Shown here piece after piece: positions 6,933 to 13,280 of a stretch of 13,280 nt of DNA. Position 1 is the stretch's first letter; each line of letters opens with the position of its first letter. Location: positions 1 to 13,280 of the forward strand of contig JBBINV010000082.1 in the NCBI GenBank assembly GCA_037443705.1, given 5' to 3'. The position numbers and the translations under genes are program-made. Below the pieces are notes generated by a model. The model was not told where the DNA came from. It saw only the letters and a program-made list of their open reading frames with translations, and searched no databases. Origin of the DNA: 2-02-FULL-66-14 sp037443705 (GTDB lineage: Bacteria > Pseudomonadota > Gammaproteobacteria > Burkholderiales > SG8-39).

Positions 6933-8852
6933 ATTCGCATCGTTCGCGCGCTCTGGCTCGTGCCGGCGGCGCTCGCCTGCGCCGCGCAGGCGGGCGCGGC
7001 GGCGCGCGACCTCACCGAGCTGCCGCTCGAGCAACTGATGGCGCTCGAGGTGACGAGCGCCTCGCGCTTTCCGCAGCGCGCATCCGACGCCCCCTCGGCG
7101 GTGACGGTGATCACCGCCGACGACATCCGGGCGCACGGCTATCGCACCCTCGCCGACGTGCTCCGCAGCGTCCGGGGGCTTCACGTCACCTACGACCGCA
7201 ACTACGCCTACCTCGGAGTGCAGGGGTTCGGGCGCACCGGCGACTACAACTCGCGCGTGCTGCTGCTGATCGACGGGGTGCGCGCGAACGACAACATCTA
7301 CGACCAGGCCTCGATCGGGACCGAGTTCCCGATCGACATGGAGCTCGTGGACCGGATCGAGTTCGTCCCCGGGCCGGGCTCCTCGGTCTACGGCAGCAAC
7401 GCGGTGTTCGGCGTGATCAACGTGGTCACGCGGCGCGGCGCCGATCTCGGCGGCGCCGAGGCGACGGCCGGCGCGGGAAGCGCGTCCACCGCGCTCGGGC
7501 GCGCCTCCTGGGGCGGCCGCACCGAGGCGGGCACCGACGTGCTGCTGTCGGTCTCGGGGTTTCGCAGCCGCCCCGGCGAGCTCGATTCGGATCGCAACCG
7601 GCAATTGTTCGCGCGCGCTACGCGCGGCCCCTGGGCGCTGCAACTGGTGCACGGCGAGCGCACCAAGGGCATTCCCACCGGCGCCTACGGCATCGTGCCG
7701 GATGCGCCGGGCAGCGAAACCACCGATCAGTGGACCTACCTCAACCTGCGCCATGCGCGTCCGGTCCGCGAGGATACCGAGCTCACGCTGCAGCTCTCGT
7801 ACGGCGACTATCGCTACTCCGGGAACTACGTCTACGACATGCCGCCGCTCGTCACCAACCGCGACACCGCGCGCGGAACCTGGTGGGATGCCGAGGCGCG
7901 CGTGGTGAGCACCGCCTGGCACGGCCACAAGCTGGTGGCGGGCGCGCAATACCAGGCCGACGCGCGCAAGGATCAGTTCAATTTCGACCTGGCGCCCTTC
8001 GCCTCCTACCTCGACGACCGGCGGCGCGGCAAGCGCTCGGGAATCTATCTCCAGGACGAGATCGCGCTGCGCGCGGACCTTCGCCTCAACGCGGGAATCC
8101 GCTACGACCAGCCGTACACCGGCAGCGGCGTCCTCAATCCGCGGCTCGCGCTGATCTGGAATCCCGCCGAGCGCATGGTGCTCAAGCTCCTGCACGGGAA
8201 CGCCTACCGCGCGCCGAACGCCTATGAGCTCTACTACGCGGCGCCGGGTCCCGGCGGCCAGAAGGGCAATCCCGACCTGAATATCGAGCGCATTCGAACG
8301 ACCGAGGCGGTGGCGGAGTATTTCGTCTCGCCGAGCCTGCGCCTTCAGGCGAGCGCGTTCCGGTACGAGATCCGCGACCTGATCGAGCAGGTGATCGACC
8401 CCGCAGACGGCATGGCGGTGTTCCGCAACACGGGCGCGGCGCGCTCGAGCGGCGCCGGGCTCGAGATCGAGCGGCGCTGGAGCTCGGGGGCGCGGCTGCG
8501 CGCGAACGTCTCGGCGCAGCGCGCGGTGGACGGCAACGGCACCTGGCTCGTCAACTCGCCGCGGCGCCTCGCCAAGCTTGCGGCGGTCGTGCCGCTCGGC
8601 GGGGGAGTGCGCGCGGGCGCCGAGCTCCAGTACGCGTCGAAGCGCCGCACGCTCGCGGGCGAAGTGCCCGGATTCGTGATCGCCAATCTCACGGTCACCG
8701 CGCCGCTCCCGCCGCGCGGCGCGGAGCTCTCGGTATCGCTCTACAACGCGCTCGACAAGCGCTACCCCGACCCTGCCGGCCCGGAGCATCCGCAGGACCG
8801 CATCGAGCAGGACGGCAGGACGCTGCTCGCGCGGCTGCGGCTGCGCTTCTAG
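6933..8852 (+). CDS. TonB-dependent outer-membrane receptor
   Basis: About 639 aa. A signal peptide (RIVRALWLVPAALACAAQA) is followed by DLTELPLEQLMALEVTSASR, a segment typical of one TonB receptor subgroup. Next come a plug domain (about 45-170, with SAVTVITADDIRAHG and VPGPGSSVYGSNAVFGVINV) and a 22-strand-type barrel ending in LLARLRLRF, whose terminal Phe is the outer-membrane assembly signal. The family imports siderophores, cobalamin, sugars or other large ligands using TonB energy, or signals ligand presence; the ligand is not evident here. No in-frame ATG, GTG or TTG exists before GTG 6960, which would cut off the positively charged start of the signal peptide. ATT at 6933 after AAGGGGGGG fits best. 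With one more G in the run, a TTG at 6919 would be in frame. It is the first gene of the signalling cluster. Confidence 0.92.
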   Translation: MRIVRALWLVPAALACAAQAGAAARDLTELPLEQLMALEVTSASRFPQRASDAPSAVTVITADDIRAHGYRTLADVLRSVRGLHVTYDRNYAYLGVQGFGRTGDYNSRVLLLIDGVRANDNIYDQASIGTEFPIDMELVDRIEFVPGPGSSVYGSNAVFGVINVVTRRGADLGGAEATAGAGSASTALGRASWGGRTEAGTDVLLSVSGFRSRPGELDSDRNRQLFARATRGPWALQLVHGERTKGIPTGAYGIVPDAPGSETTDQWTYLNLRHARPVREDTELTLQLSYGDYRYSGNYVYDMPPLVTNRDTARGTWWDAEARVVSTAWHGHKLVAGAQYQADARKDQFNFDLAPFASYLDDRRRGKRSGIYLQDEIALRADLRLNAGIRYDQPYTGSGVLNPRLALIWNPAERMVLKLLHGNAYRAPNAYELYYAAPGPGGQKGNPDLNIERIRTTEAVAEYFVSPSLRLQASAFRYEIRDLIEQVIDPADGMAVFRNTGAARSSGAGLEIERRWSSGARLRANVSAQRAVDGNGTWLVNSPRRLAKLAAVVPLGGGVRAGAELQYASKRRTLAGEVPGFVIANLTVTAPLPPRGAELSVSLYNALDKRYPDPAGPEHPQDRIEQDGRTLLARLRLRF

Positions 8853-8866
8853 GAGGCCGCGCCTCC
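8850..8866 (+). promoter_or_regulatory. Hairpin masking the yfiR ribosome binding site
   Basis: The receptor stop codon TAG (8850-8852) runs into AGGAGG (8851-8856). GGAGGC (8852-8857) is perfectly complementary to GCCTCC (8861-8866) across a 3-nt loop, so the Shine-Dalgarno is fully paired in the mRNA. A ribosome finishing the receptor would open the stem. This suggests coupled translation of yfiR at a fixed ratio to the receptor. Confidence 0.55.
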
Positions 8867-9411
8867 GCGCCGCGCTTTTTGCCGCCGCGATCGTCGCGGC
8901 CGCACTCGCCGCTTCGCCCGCGGTGCGCCCGCAGCCGGTGGGCGAGTACGAGCTGAAGGCGGCCTACCTCTACAACTTCGCGCTGCTCTCCGAGTGGCCC
9001 GAGGGCGCGCTGCCCGCGCCCGACGCGCCGCTCGCGCTGTGCGTGCTCGGCAGGAACCCCTTCGGGCCGAGTCTCGCCGCACTCGAGGTAAAGACGGTGC
9101 ATGGCCGGCGGCTCGAGGCGAGGCAGGTCCCGACCGCCGCCGCGGCGCGGCGCTGCCACCTGCTTTTCATCGCCGCGCCCGAGCTCGCGCGCGCGTCCGA
9201 GATCGTGGCGGCGCTCGGCGACGCGCCGGTGCTCACGGTGGCCGACTCGGGCGCCGCGGAGCGCACGCCCGCGGTGATCACGCTCGGGATGCACGGCTCG
9301 CGCGTCGCCTTCAGCGTCGATCTCGGCGCTGCGAAGCGCGCGCGCCTGCGGCTGTCCTCCAGGCTCCTGCGGCTCGCGGCGGGCGTCGCGGGCGCAGAGG
9401 AGGCGCGATGA
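8863..9411 (+). CDS. YfiR-family (DUF4154) periplasmic protein
   Basis: About 182 aa from the inferred start, 162 aa from the first canonical codon (GTG 8923). In Pseudomonas YfiR is a periplasmic protein that represses the inner-membrane diguanylate cyclase YfiN. Family features are GEYELKAAYLYNFALLSEWP, LALCVLGRNPFG, a central CHLLFIA and VITLGMHG followed by a conserved C-terminal helix. The frame upstream of GTG 8923 encodes an excellent signal peptide (LRAALFAAAIVAAALAASPA), so 8923 cannot be the true start; yet no ATG, GTG, TTG or CTG occurs in frame. CTC at 8863, 6 nt after AGGAGG, is the best-placed codon. Only two cysteines remain (C60 and C98 in this numbering), spaced like one of the two YfiR disulfides. 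It overlaps the kinase start by ATGA (9408-9411). No YfiN or YfiB homologue is adjacent. Confidence 0.88.
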   Translation, partial: LRAALFAAAIVAAALAASPAVRPQPVGEYELKAAYLYNFALLSEWPEGALPAPDAPLALCVLGRNPFGPSLAALEVKTVHGRRLEARQVPTAAAARRCHLLFIAAPELARASEIVAALGDAPVLTVADSGAAERTPAVITLGMHGSRVAFSVDLGAAKRARLRLSSRLLRLAAGVAGAEEAR

Positions 9412-10661
9412 ACGGCACCGCGCGCACCTCGCTTCGCGGCCGCATGCTGCTGCTCAGCCTTCTTTCGGCCGGAGTGGCGCTCGTGCTCGCGCTCGCCGGG
9501 CTCGGGGCGCGCGAGTATCTCGCCTCCAGGGGCGACCTCGAAGAGCGCCTGGCGGTGCTCGCGAGAATCATCGCCGAAAACGGCGCGCCCGCGCTTGCGT
9601 TCGCCGACGAGCGCGCGGCGGCCGACGTCCTCGCGACGCTGCGCTCGGCGCCGCACGTGACCGAGGCGCGGCTATTCGGGCGCGACGGCGAGGTGTTCGC
9701 GCAGTACCGCGGCGCGCACGCGGGATCGGCACTCGGGAGCGTGACCGCACGGCGCGAAGTACGGCTCGGGAGCGACAGGCTCGGCGAGCTCGTGATCGTC
9801 GCGGACCTGCACGAGCTCGAGGCGCGGCTCGCGGGCTACGCGGTGGTGGCGCTTCTCACGCTGGTGGCGGCGCTCGCGGCGAGCGCGCTGATCCACGCCG
9901 CGATGCGCGGGCGCGTCGCGCATGCGGAAGAGGCGCTCGCGGAGCTCAACCGCACGCTCGAGGAGAAGGTGCGCAGCCGGACCGCGGAGCTCGAGCGCGC
10001 GGTGAGCGAGCTCGAGGCCTTCAGCTACTCGGTGTCGCACGACCTGCGCGCGCCGGCGCGCGCGATGGCGGGCTTCGCCGGCATCCTCCGCGAGGACCAC
10101 GGCGCGGCGCTGCCGCCCGAGGCGCTGCGCGCCTTGAAGCGCATCGAGGACAGCGCGACGCACATGGGCCGGCTCACCGACGATCTGCTGGAGTTCTCGC
10201 GCACCGGGCGCACGCCGCTCACTCTCGCGCCGGTGGACATGCGCGCGCTCGCGGCGTCGGTCGCGCAGGAGCTCGCGGGGCCGGAGGCCTCGCCGGTGCG
10301 CATCGGCAGGGTTCCGCCGGCGCGCGGCGACGCGGCGCTGCTGCGACAGGTGTGGCGCAACCTCATCGGCAACGCTCTCAAGTTCTCGCGCGAGGCCCGC
10401 CCGCCGGTGATCGAGATCGGCGGCGAGCGGCGAGGCGCCGCGGTCGAATACTTCGTGCGCGACAACGGCGCCGGCTTCGACATGAAGTACGCCGGCAAGC
10501 TCTTCGGCGTGTTCGAGCGCCTGCATTCGCCCGAAGAGTACGAGGGCACGGGCGTGGGCCTCGCGATCGTGCAGCGGATCGTGCAGCGCCACGGCGGCCG
10601 GGTCTCGGCCGAAGGCGCGCCCGGGCAGGGCGCCACGTTCCGGTTTACGCTTCCGGCCTGA
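9408..10661 (+). CDS. Membrane sensor histidine kinase (CHASE8-like sensor, HisKA, HATPase)
   Basis: 417 aa. Transmembrane helix 1 (about 13-33) and helix 2 (about 143-166) flank a periplasmic domain of about 105 residues whose segment LAVLARIIAENGAPALAFAD resembles CHASE8 sensors. A charged coiled coil (about 170-205) then leads to HisKA with the phospho-acceptor H211 in SYSVSHDLRAPARAM. The ATPase domain shows the N box (RQVWRNLIGNALKFS, N318 and N322), G1 box DNGAGF (352-357) and G2 GTGVGLAI (380-387). All catalytic motifs are intact, so it should be active. It has no receiver domain of its own; the likely partner is the response regulator two genes downstream. It starts at ATG 9408 with GAGGAGG just upstream and overlaps yfiR by 4 bp. 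YfiR and the kinase sensor would both be in the periplasm and may touch. Confidence 0.93.
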   Translation: MNGTARTSLRGRMLLLSLLSAGVALVLALAGLGAREYLASRGDLEERLAVLARIIAENGAPALAFADERAAADVLATLRSAPHVTEARLFGRDGEVFAQYRGAHAGSALGSVTARREVRLGSDRLGELVIVADLHELEARLAGYAVVALLTLVAALAASALIHAAMRGRVAHAEEALAELNRTLEEKVRSRTAELERAVSELEAFSYSVSHDLRAPARAMAGFAGILREDHGAALPPEALRALKRIEDSATHMGRLTDDLLEFSRTGRTPLTLAPVDMRALAASVAQELAGPEASPVRIGRVPPARGDAALLRQVWRNLIGNALKFSREARPPVIEIGGERRGAAVEYFVRDNGAGFDMKYAGKLFGVFERLHSPEEYEGTGVGLAIVQRIVQRHGGRVSAEGAPGQGATFRFTLPA

Positions 10662-11177
10662 ATGCGCCTTTTTTTCGCGGTCTGGCCGCCCGCGGCGGCC
10701 GCTGCGGCGCTGCACGCGTGGGCCGAAAAGGCCGCGCGCGCCGCCGGCGGCCGCGTCACGCGCGCCGACTCGATCCATCTGACCGTGGCGTTTCTGGGCG
10801 AGGTTTCCGAGGATGCGGTCATCAGGGCGATCCAGGCGGGGCGGCGGGCGAACGCACCGTCGCACTTCATCCCGATCGAAACGGCCCGGTACTGGCCGCG
10901 CAACCGGATTGTCTGGGCAGGACCGCAGGAGACGCCGCGGCCGCTTCGGGCTCTGTTCGAGGGTTTGAAGGGCAATCTCCTCGAAACCGGCTTCGAGCTC
11001 GAACCGCGCCCGTTCAGCTCTCACGTCACGCTGATCCGCAGGGCGCGCGCGCCGCGGGAGCTTCCGCCGCTGCCCCGGGTCGAATGGCCGGTGCGCGAGC
11101 TGCTGCTCGTTCGGTCCGCGCTTTCGGCGCAGGGCTCGCGCTACGAGGTCGTGGAGCGATTTCCGCTCGCCGCGTGA
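10662..11177 (+). CDS. thpR: RNA 2',3'-cyclic phosphodiesterase (ThpR/LigT, 2H family)
   Basis: 171 aa 2H phosphoesterase. The two catalytic H-x-T-x motifs are HLTV (39-42, in IHLTVAFLGEV) and HVTL (121-124, in FSSHVTLIRRA). The N-terminus MRLFFAVWPP matches the family's R-L-F-x-A-x-x-P start. The family opens 2',3'-cyclic phosphate RNA ends to 2'-phosphate and can join tRNA halves in vitro; its role in cells is poorly known. The ATG follows the kinase TGA directly (TGAATG), with no clear ribosome binding site, so translation is probably coupled. Lying between a kinase and its likely response regulator is unusual for this enzyme. It could be a passenger, or it could act on cyclic or linear dinucleotides, which is speculation. 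Confidence 0.93.
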   Translation: MRLFFAVWPPAAAAAALHAWAEKAARAAGGRVTRADSIHLTVAFLGEVSEDAVIRAIQAGRRANAPSHFIPIETARYWPRNRIVWAGPQETPRPLRALFEGLKGNLLETGFELEPRPFSSHVTLIRRARAPRELPPLPRVEWPVRELLLVRSALSAQGSRYEVVERFPLAA

Positions 11178-11221
11178 CGAAATTCACCGCGTGCCCGGCG
11201 CCGGCCGATCCATAGTCGGGC

Positions 11222-13280
11222 ATGCACGACATGAGCTCTCCCGAGAACCCGCGCATCCTGCTGCTCGACGACAGCGCCGATGACCGCACGCTGATCGGGC
11301 ACGCGCTCGCCAGGGCGCTCCCCGGCGCGGCGCTGATCGAGACGCACGACGCCGCCGGGTTCGAGCGCTCGCTCGCCGCCGCGCCCGACGTGATCCTCGC
11401 CGACTACGACGTGCCCGGCTGCGGGGCGCGTGCGGTGCTGGAGCTGCTGCGCGAGCGGGGCCTCGATATCCCGGTGATCGTCGTCACCGGCGCTCAGGGC
11501 GACGAGCGCGCCGCCGAGTGCATGCGCCTCGGGGCGGTGGACTACCTGCTGAAGGACCGCCTGTCGCGCCTCGGCGGCGCGATCCGCGGTGCGATCGAGC
11601 AGCACCGGCAGCGCCGCCGCATCGAGCGGCTTTCGCGCGTGCAGGCGGTGCTCGGGGCAATCAGCTCCGCGATCCTGCGCGCGCGCGACGGCGAGGGGCT
11701 GCTCGAGGAGGCGTGCCGCATCGCGGTGGTGCACGGCGCGTTCCGCCGCGCGTGGATCGGACTGCGCAAGCCGGGCACCGGCGAGCTGGTCGCCGCCGCG
11801 CGCTACGGCGACGGCGAGGCGCCGGGCGTGCCGATCGTCGGCGACGGCCCGGTAGCGCGCGCCCTGGGCGAACGCGCAACGAGCGAGAACCGTGCCGTGG
11901 TGCTCGAGGACATCGCGCAGGTGCACGACATCGGCGGCGCGCGCGAATTCGCGGCGCGCACGGGACTGCGGTCGGCGATCGGGCTGCCGCTGCTAGTGGA
12001 AGGAAAGCCCGTCGCCGCGATGGTGCTCTGCGCGGGCGAAGCGGGCGCGTTCGACGCCGGCGAGGTGCGGCTGCTCGAGGGGCTCGCCGCGGACATCTCG
12101 CTCGCCCTGGAGTATCTCGCCAACGCGCGGCGTCTCGCGTACCTGGCGCACCACGACCTGCTCACGGGGCTTCCGAACCGCACGCACCTCGCCGAGCGGC
12201 TCGGCCAGGAGATCGCGATGGCGCGCGGCGAGAGCCGGCTGGTCGCGCTCGCGCTGCTCGACATCGACCTCTTTCGCAGCATCAACGATACGCTCGGGCC
12301 GCGCGGCGGCGACGCGCTCCTGCGTCAGGTGGCGGCGCGCCTGCTCGACAGCTCGCCCGCGCTCGCGTTCCACGCGCGCGTGGGGCCCGACTGCTTCGCC
12401 GTGGTGATGCGCGGAATGAAGGATGCGGCCGAGATCGCGCAGGTGCTCGAGCACGCGGTCGCGCCCGGGCTCGCCGCGCCGTTCCGGATCGCGGGACGCG
12501 ACCTGCGCCTGGGCACCCACGCCGGCGTGGCGATCTTTCCGTACGACGGCATGGACGCCGACACGCTGCTGCGCAACGCCGAAGCCGCGCTCGAGCGCGG
12601 CAAGAAGAGCGGCGAGCGGCGCGTGTTCTACGCGCCGGGCCTGAACGCGCGCGTCGCGGACGCGCTCACGCTGGAGAACAAGCTGCGGCGCGCCATCGAG
12701 GCGAGCGAGTTCACGCTGCATTACCAGCCGATCTACGACCTTGCGGGCACCACGGTCACCGGGGTCGAGGCGCTGCTTCGCTGGAACGACCCGGAGACAG
12801 GGCTGGTGCTCCCGGCGCGCTTCGTGCCGGTGCTCGAGGAGACCGGGATGATCCTCGAGGTCGGGCGCCGGGCGCTCGCGCAGGCGATCGCGGACCGGCG
12901 CGCGTGGGTCGCCGGGGGTCTCGCGGTCCCGCGCGTGTCGGCGAACGTCTCGCCGCTTCAGCTGCGGCAGGCGGGGTTCGTGGAGGAGGTGCGCCGCGCC
13001 CTCGGCGGCGCCGCAGGCGAGGCGTACGGCGTCGACTTCGAGATCACCGAGAGCCTGATCATGGAGGATCTCGAGCACAACATCCCGAAGCTGCGCGCGC
13101 TCGGGGCGAGCGTCACGGTGGACGACTTCGGGACCGGCTACTCCTCGCTCAGCTACCTCGCGAAGCTCCCGGTGAACGCGCTCAAGATCGACCGCTCGTT
13201 CATCTTCGAGATGACGAAGGGGCCCGAGGGCATGGCGATCGTGTCCACGATCGTGGGACTTGCGCATTCGCTCAGGCTCG
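11222..13280 (+). CDS. Response regulator with GAF, degenerate GGDEF and EAL domains (3' end cut off)
   Basis: 686 codons are visible and the gene runs off the right edge. Receiver domain (about 11-125): acidic pair D16-D17, phospho-acceptor D61 (ADYDVPG), T89 and K111 (LLKDR). GAF domain (about 140-295). GGDEF domain (about 308-470): HHDLLTGLPNR and LLDIDLFRSINDTLG are good, but the active-site loop reads GPDCF (388-392) and no RxxD inhibitory site precedes it, so cyclase activity is unlikely. EAL domain (from about 485): E516-A-L, N575, E607 and E610, D634-D635 and K655 are all present, as in active c-di-GMP phosphodiesterases; the last catalytic Glu expected about 35 residues after K655 is beyond the edge. 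Phosphorylation by the upstream kinase probably controls c-di-GMP breakdown. The start is ATG 11222; ATG 11231 is an alternative. Neither has a good ribosome binding site. The 44 bp before it contain no clear promoter. Confidence 0.94.
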   Translation, partial: MHDMSSPENPRILLLDDSADDRTLIGHALARALPGAALIETHDAAGFERSLAAAPDVILADYDVPGCGARAVLELLRERGLDIPVIVVTGAQGDERAAECMRLGAVDYLLKDRLSRLGGAIRGAIEQHRQRRRIERLSRVQAVLGAISSAILRARDGEGLLEEACRIAVVHGAFRRAWIGLRKPGTGELVAAARYGDGEAPGVPIVGDGPVARALGERATSENRAVVLEDIAQVHDIGGAREFAARTGLRSAIGLPLLVEGKPVAAMVLCAGEAGAFDAGEVRLLEGLAADISLALEYLANARRLAYLAHHDLLTGLPNRTHLAERLGQEIAMARGESRLVALALLDIDLFRSINDTLGPRGGDALLRQVAARLLDSSPALAFHARVGPDCFAVVMRGMKDAAEIAQVLEHAVAPGLAAPFRIAGRDLRLGTHAGVAIFPYDGMDADTLLRNAEAALERGKKSGERRVFYAPGLNARVADALTLENKLRRAIEASEFTLHYQPIYDLAGTTVTGVEALLRWNDPETGLVLPARFVPVLEETGMILEVGRRALAQAIADRRAWVAGGLAVPRVSANVSPLQLRQAGFVEEVRRALGGAAGEAYGVDFEITESLIMEDLEHNIPKLRALGASVTVDDFGTGYSSLSYLAKLPVNALKIDRSFIFEMTKGPEGMAIVSTIVGLAHSLRL

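Noticed and set aside
6081..8789. Minus-strand open frame of about 900 codons across ispF, paiB-like and the TonB receptor
   Set aside because: It is the shadow of three recognised plus-strand genes; its composition is repetitive Arg/Val/Ala/Glu with no family motif.
8850..8925. TonB receptor and YfiR as a single fused protein joined by frameshift
   Set aside because: The receptor ends properly with the terminal Phe needed for barrel assembly, and YfiR has its own signal peptide, so two separate proteins are far more likely.
9672..11024. Minus-strand open frame of about 450 codons opposite the kinase and thpR
   Set aside because: The plus strand has complete kinase and 2H motifs; the antisense product is Arg-rich with no domain.
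11178..11221. Independent promoter for the response regulator (CATAGT at 11211-11216)
   Set aside because: The only upstream -35-like sequence is 22 bp away, too far, and the palindromic GC-rich spacer gives no further support.
11993..13267. Minus-strand open frame of about 420 codons opposite the GGDEF-EAL region
   Set aside because: It is a shadow: the plus frame runs unbroken from 11222 to the edge with receiver, GAF, GGDEF and EAL motifs.

Overview
The window is a dense, GC-rich, strongly G/C-third-position-biased bacterial chromosome segment. The order serB, mfd (minus strand) divergent from ispD-ispF (plus strand) is a familiar Burkholderiales/betaproteobacterial arrangement, so the source is most likely a betaproteobacterium. 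That is an inference from gene order and protein style; no rRNA or other taxonomic marker is present. There are no tRNAs, rRNAs, CRISPR arrays, insertion sequences or phage genes, and no gene-free stretch over 300 bases. The longest gaps are about 85 bp before the TonB receptor and about 50 bp between mfd and ispD.

Left half, minus strand (about 1-5000): a tight unit reading leftward, mfd (transcription-repair coupling factor), a secreted Sel1-repeat protein, serB (phosphoserine phosphatase) and the first 17 codons of what looks like a TrpB-like PLP enzyme. The first three genes are joined by two ATGA stop/start overlaps. About 5000-5050 is a divergent control region with overlapping -10 boxes, one for mfd and one for ispD.

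Middle, plus strand (5051-6845): ispD (TTG start), ispF (ATGA overlap) and a PaiB-type FMN-binding protein. IspD and IspF catalyse two steps of the MEP isoprenoid pathway.

Right half, plus strand (6933 to the window end): an envelope-to-cytoplasm signalling cluster. It holds a TonB-dependent outer-membrane receptor, a YfiR-family (DUF4154) periplasmic protein, a two-transmembrane sensor histidine kinase, a ThpR/LigT-type RNA 2',3'-cyclic phosphodiesterase, and a REC-GAF-GGDEF-EAL response regulator cut by the window edge. The GGDEF is degenerate (GPDCF) and every EAL residue visible is intact, so the output is probably c-di-GMP hydrolysis. The receptor and yfiR both lack a canonical start codon where their signal peptides must begin. 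The yfiR Shine-Dalgarno sits inside a perfect hairpin that overlaps the receptor stop codon, which suggests translational coupling. This cluster is the best candidate in the window for a poorly described system: an outer-membrane receptor that reports to c-di-GMP turnover.
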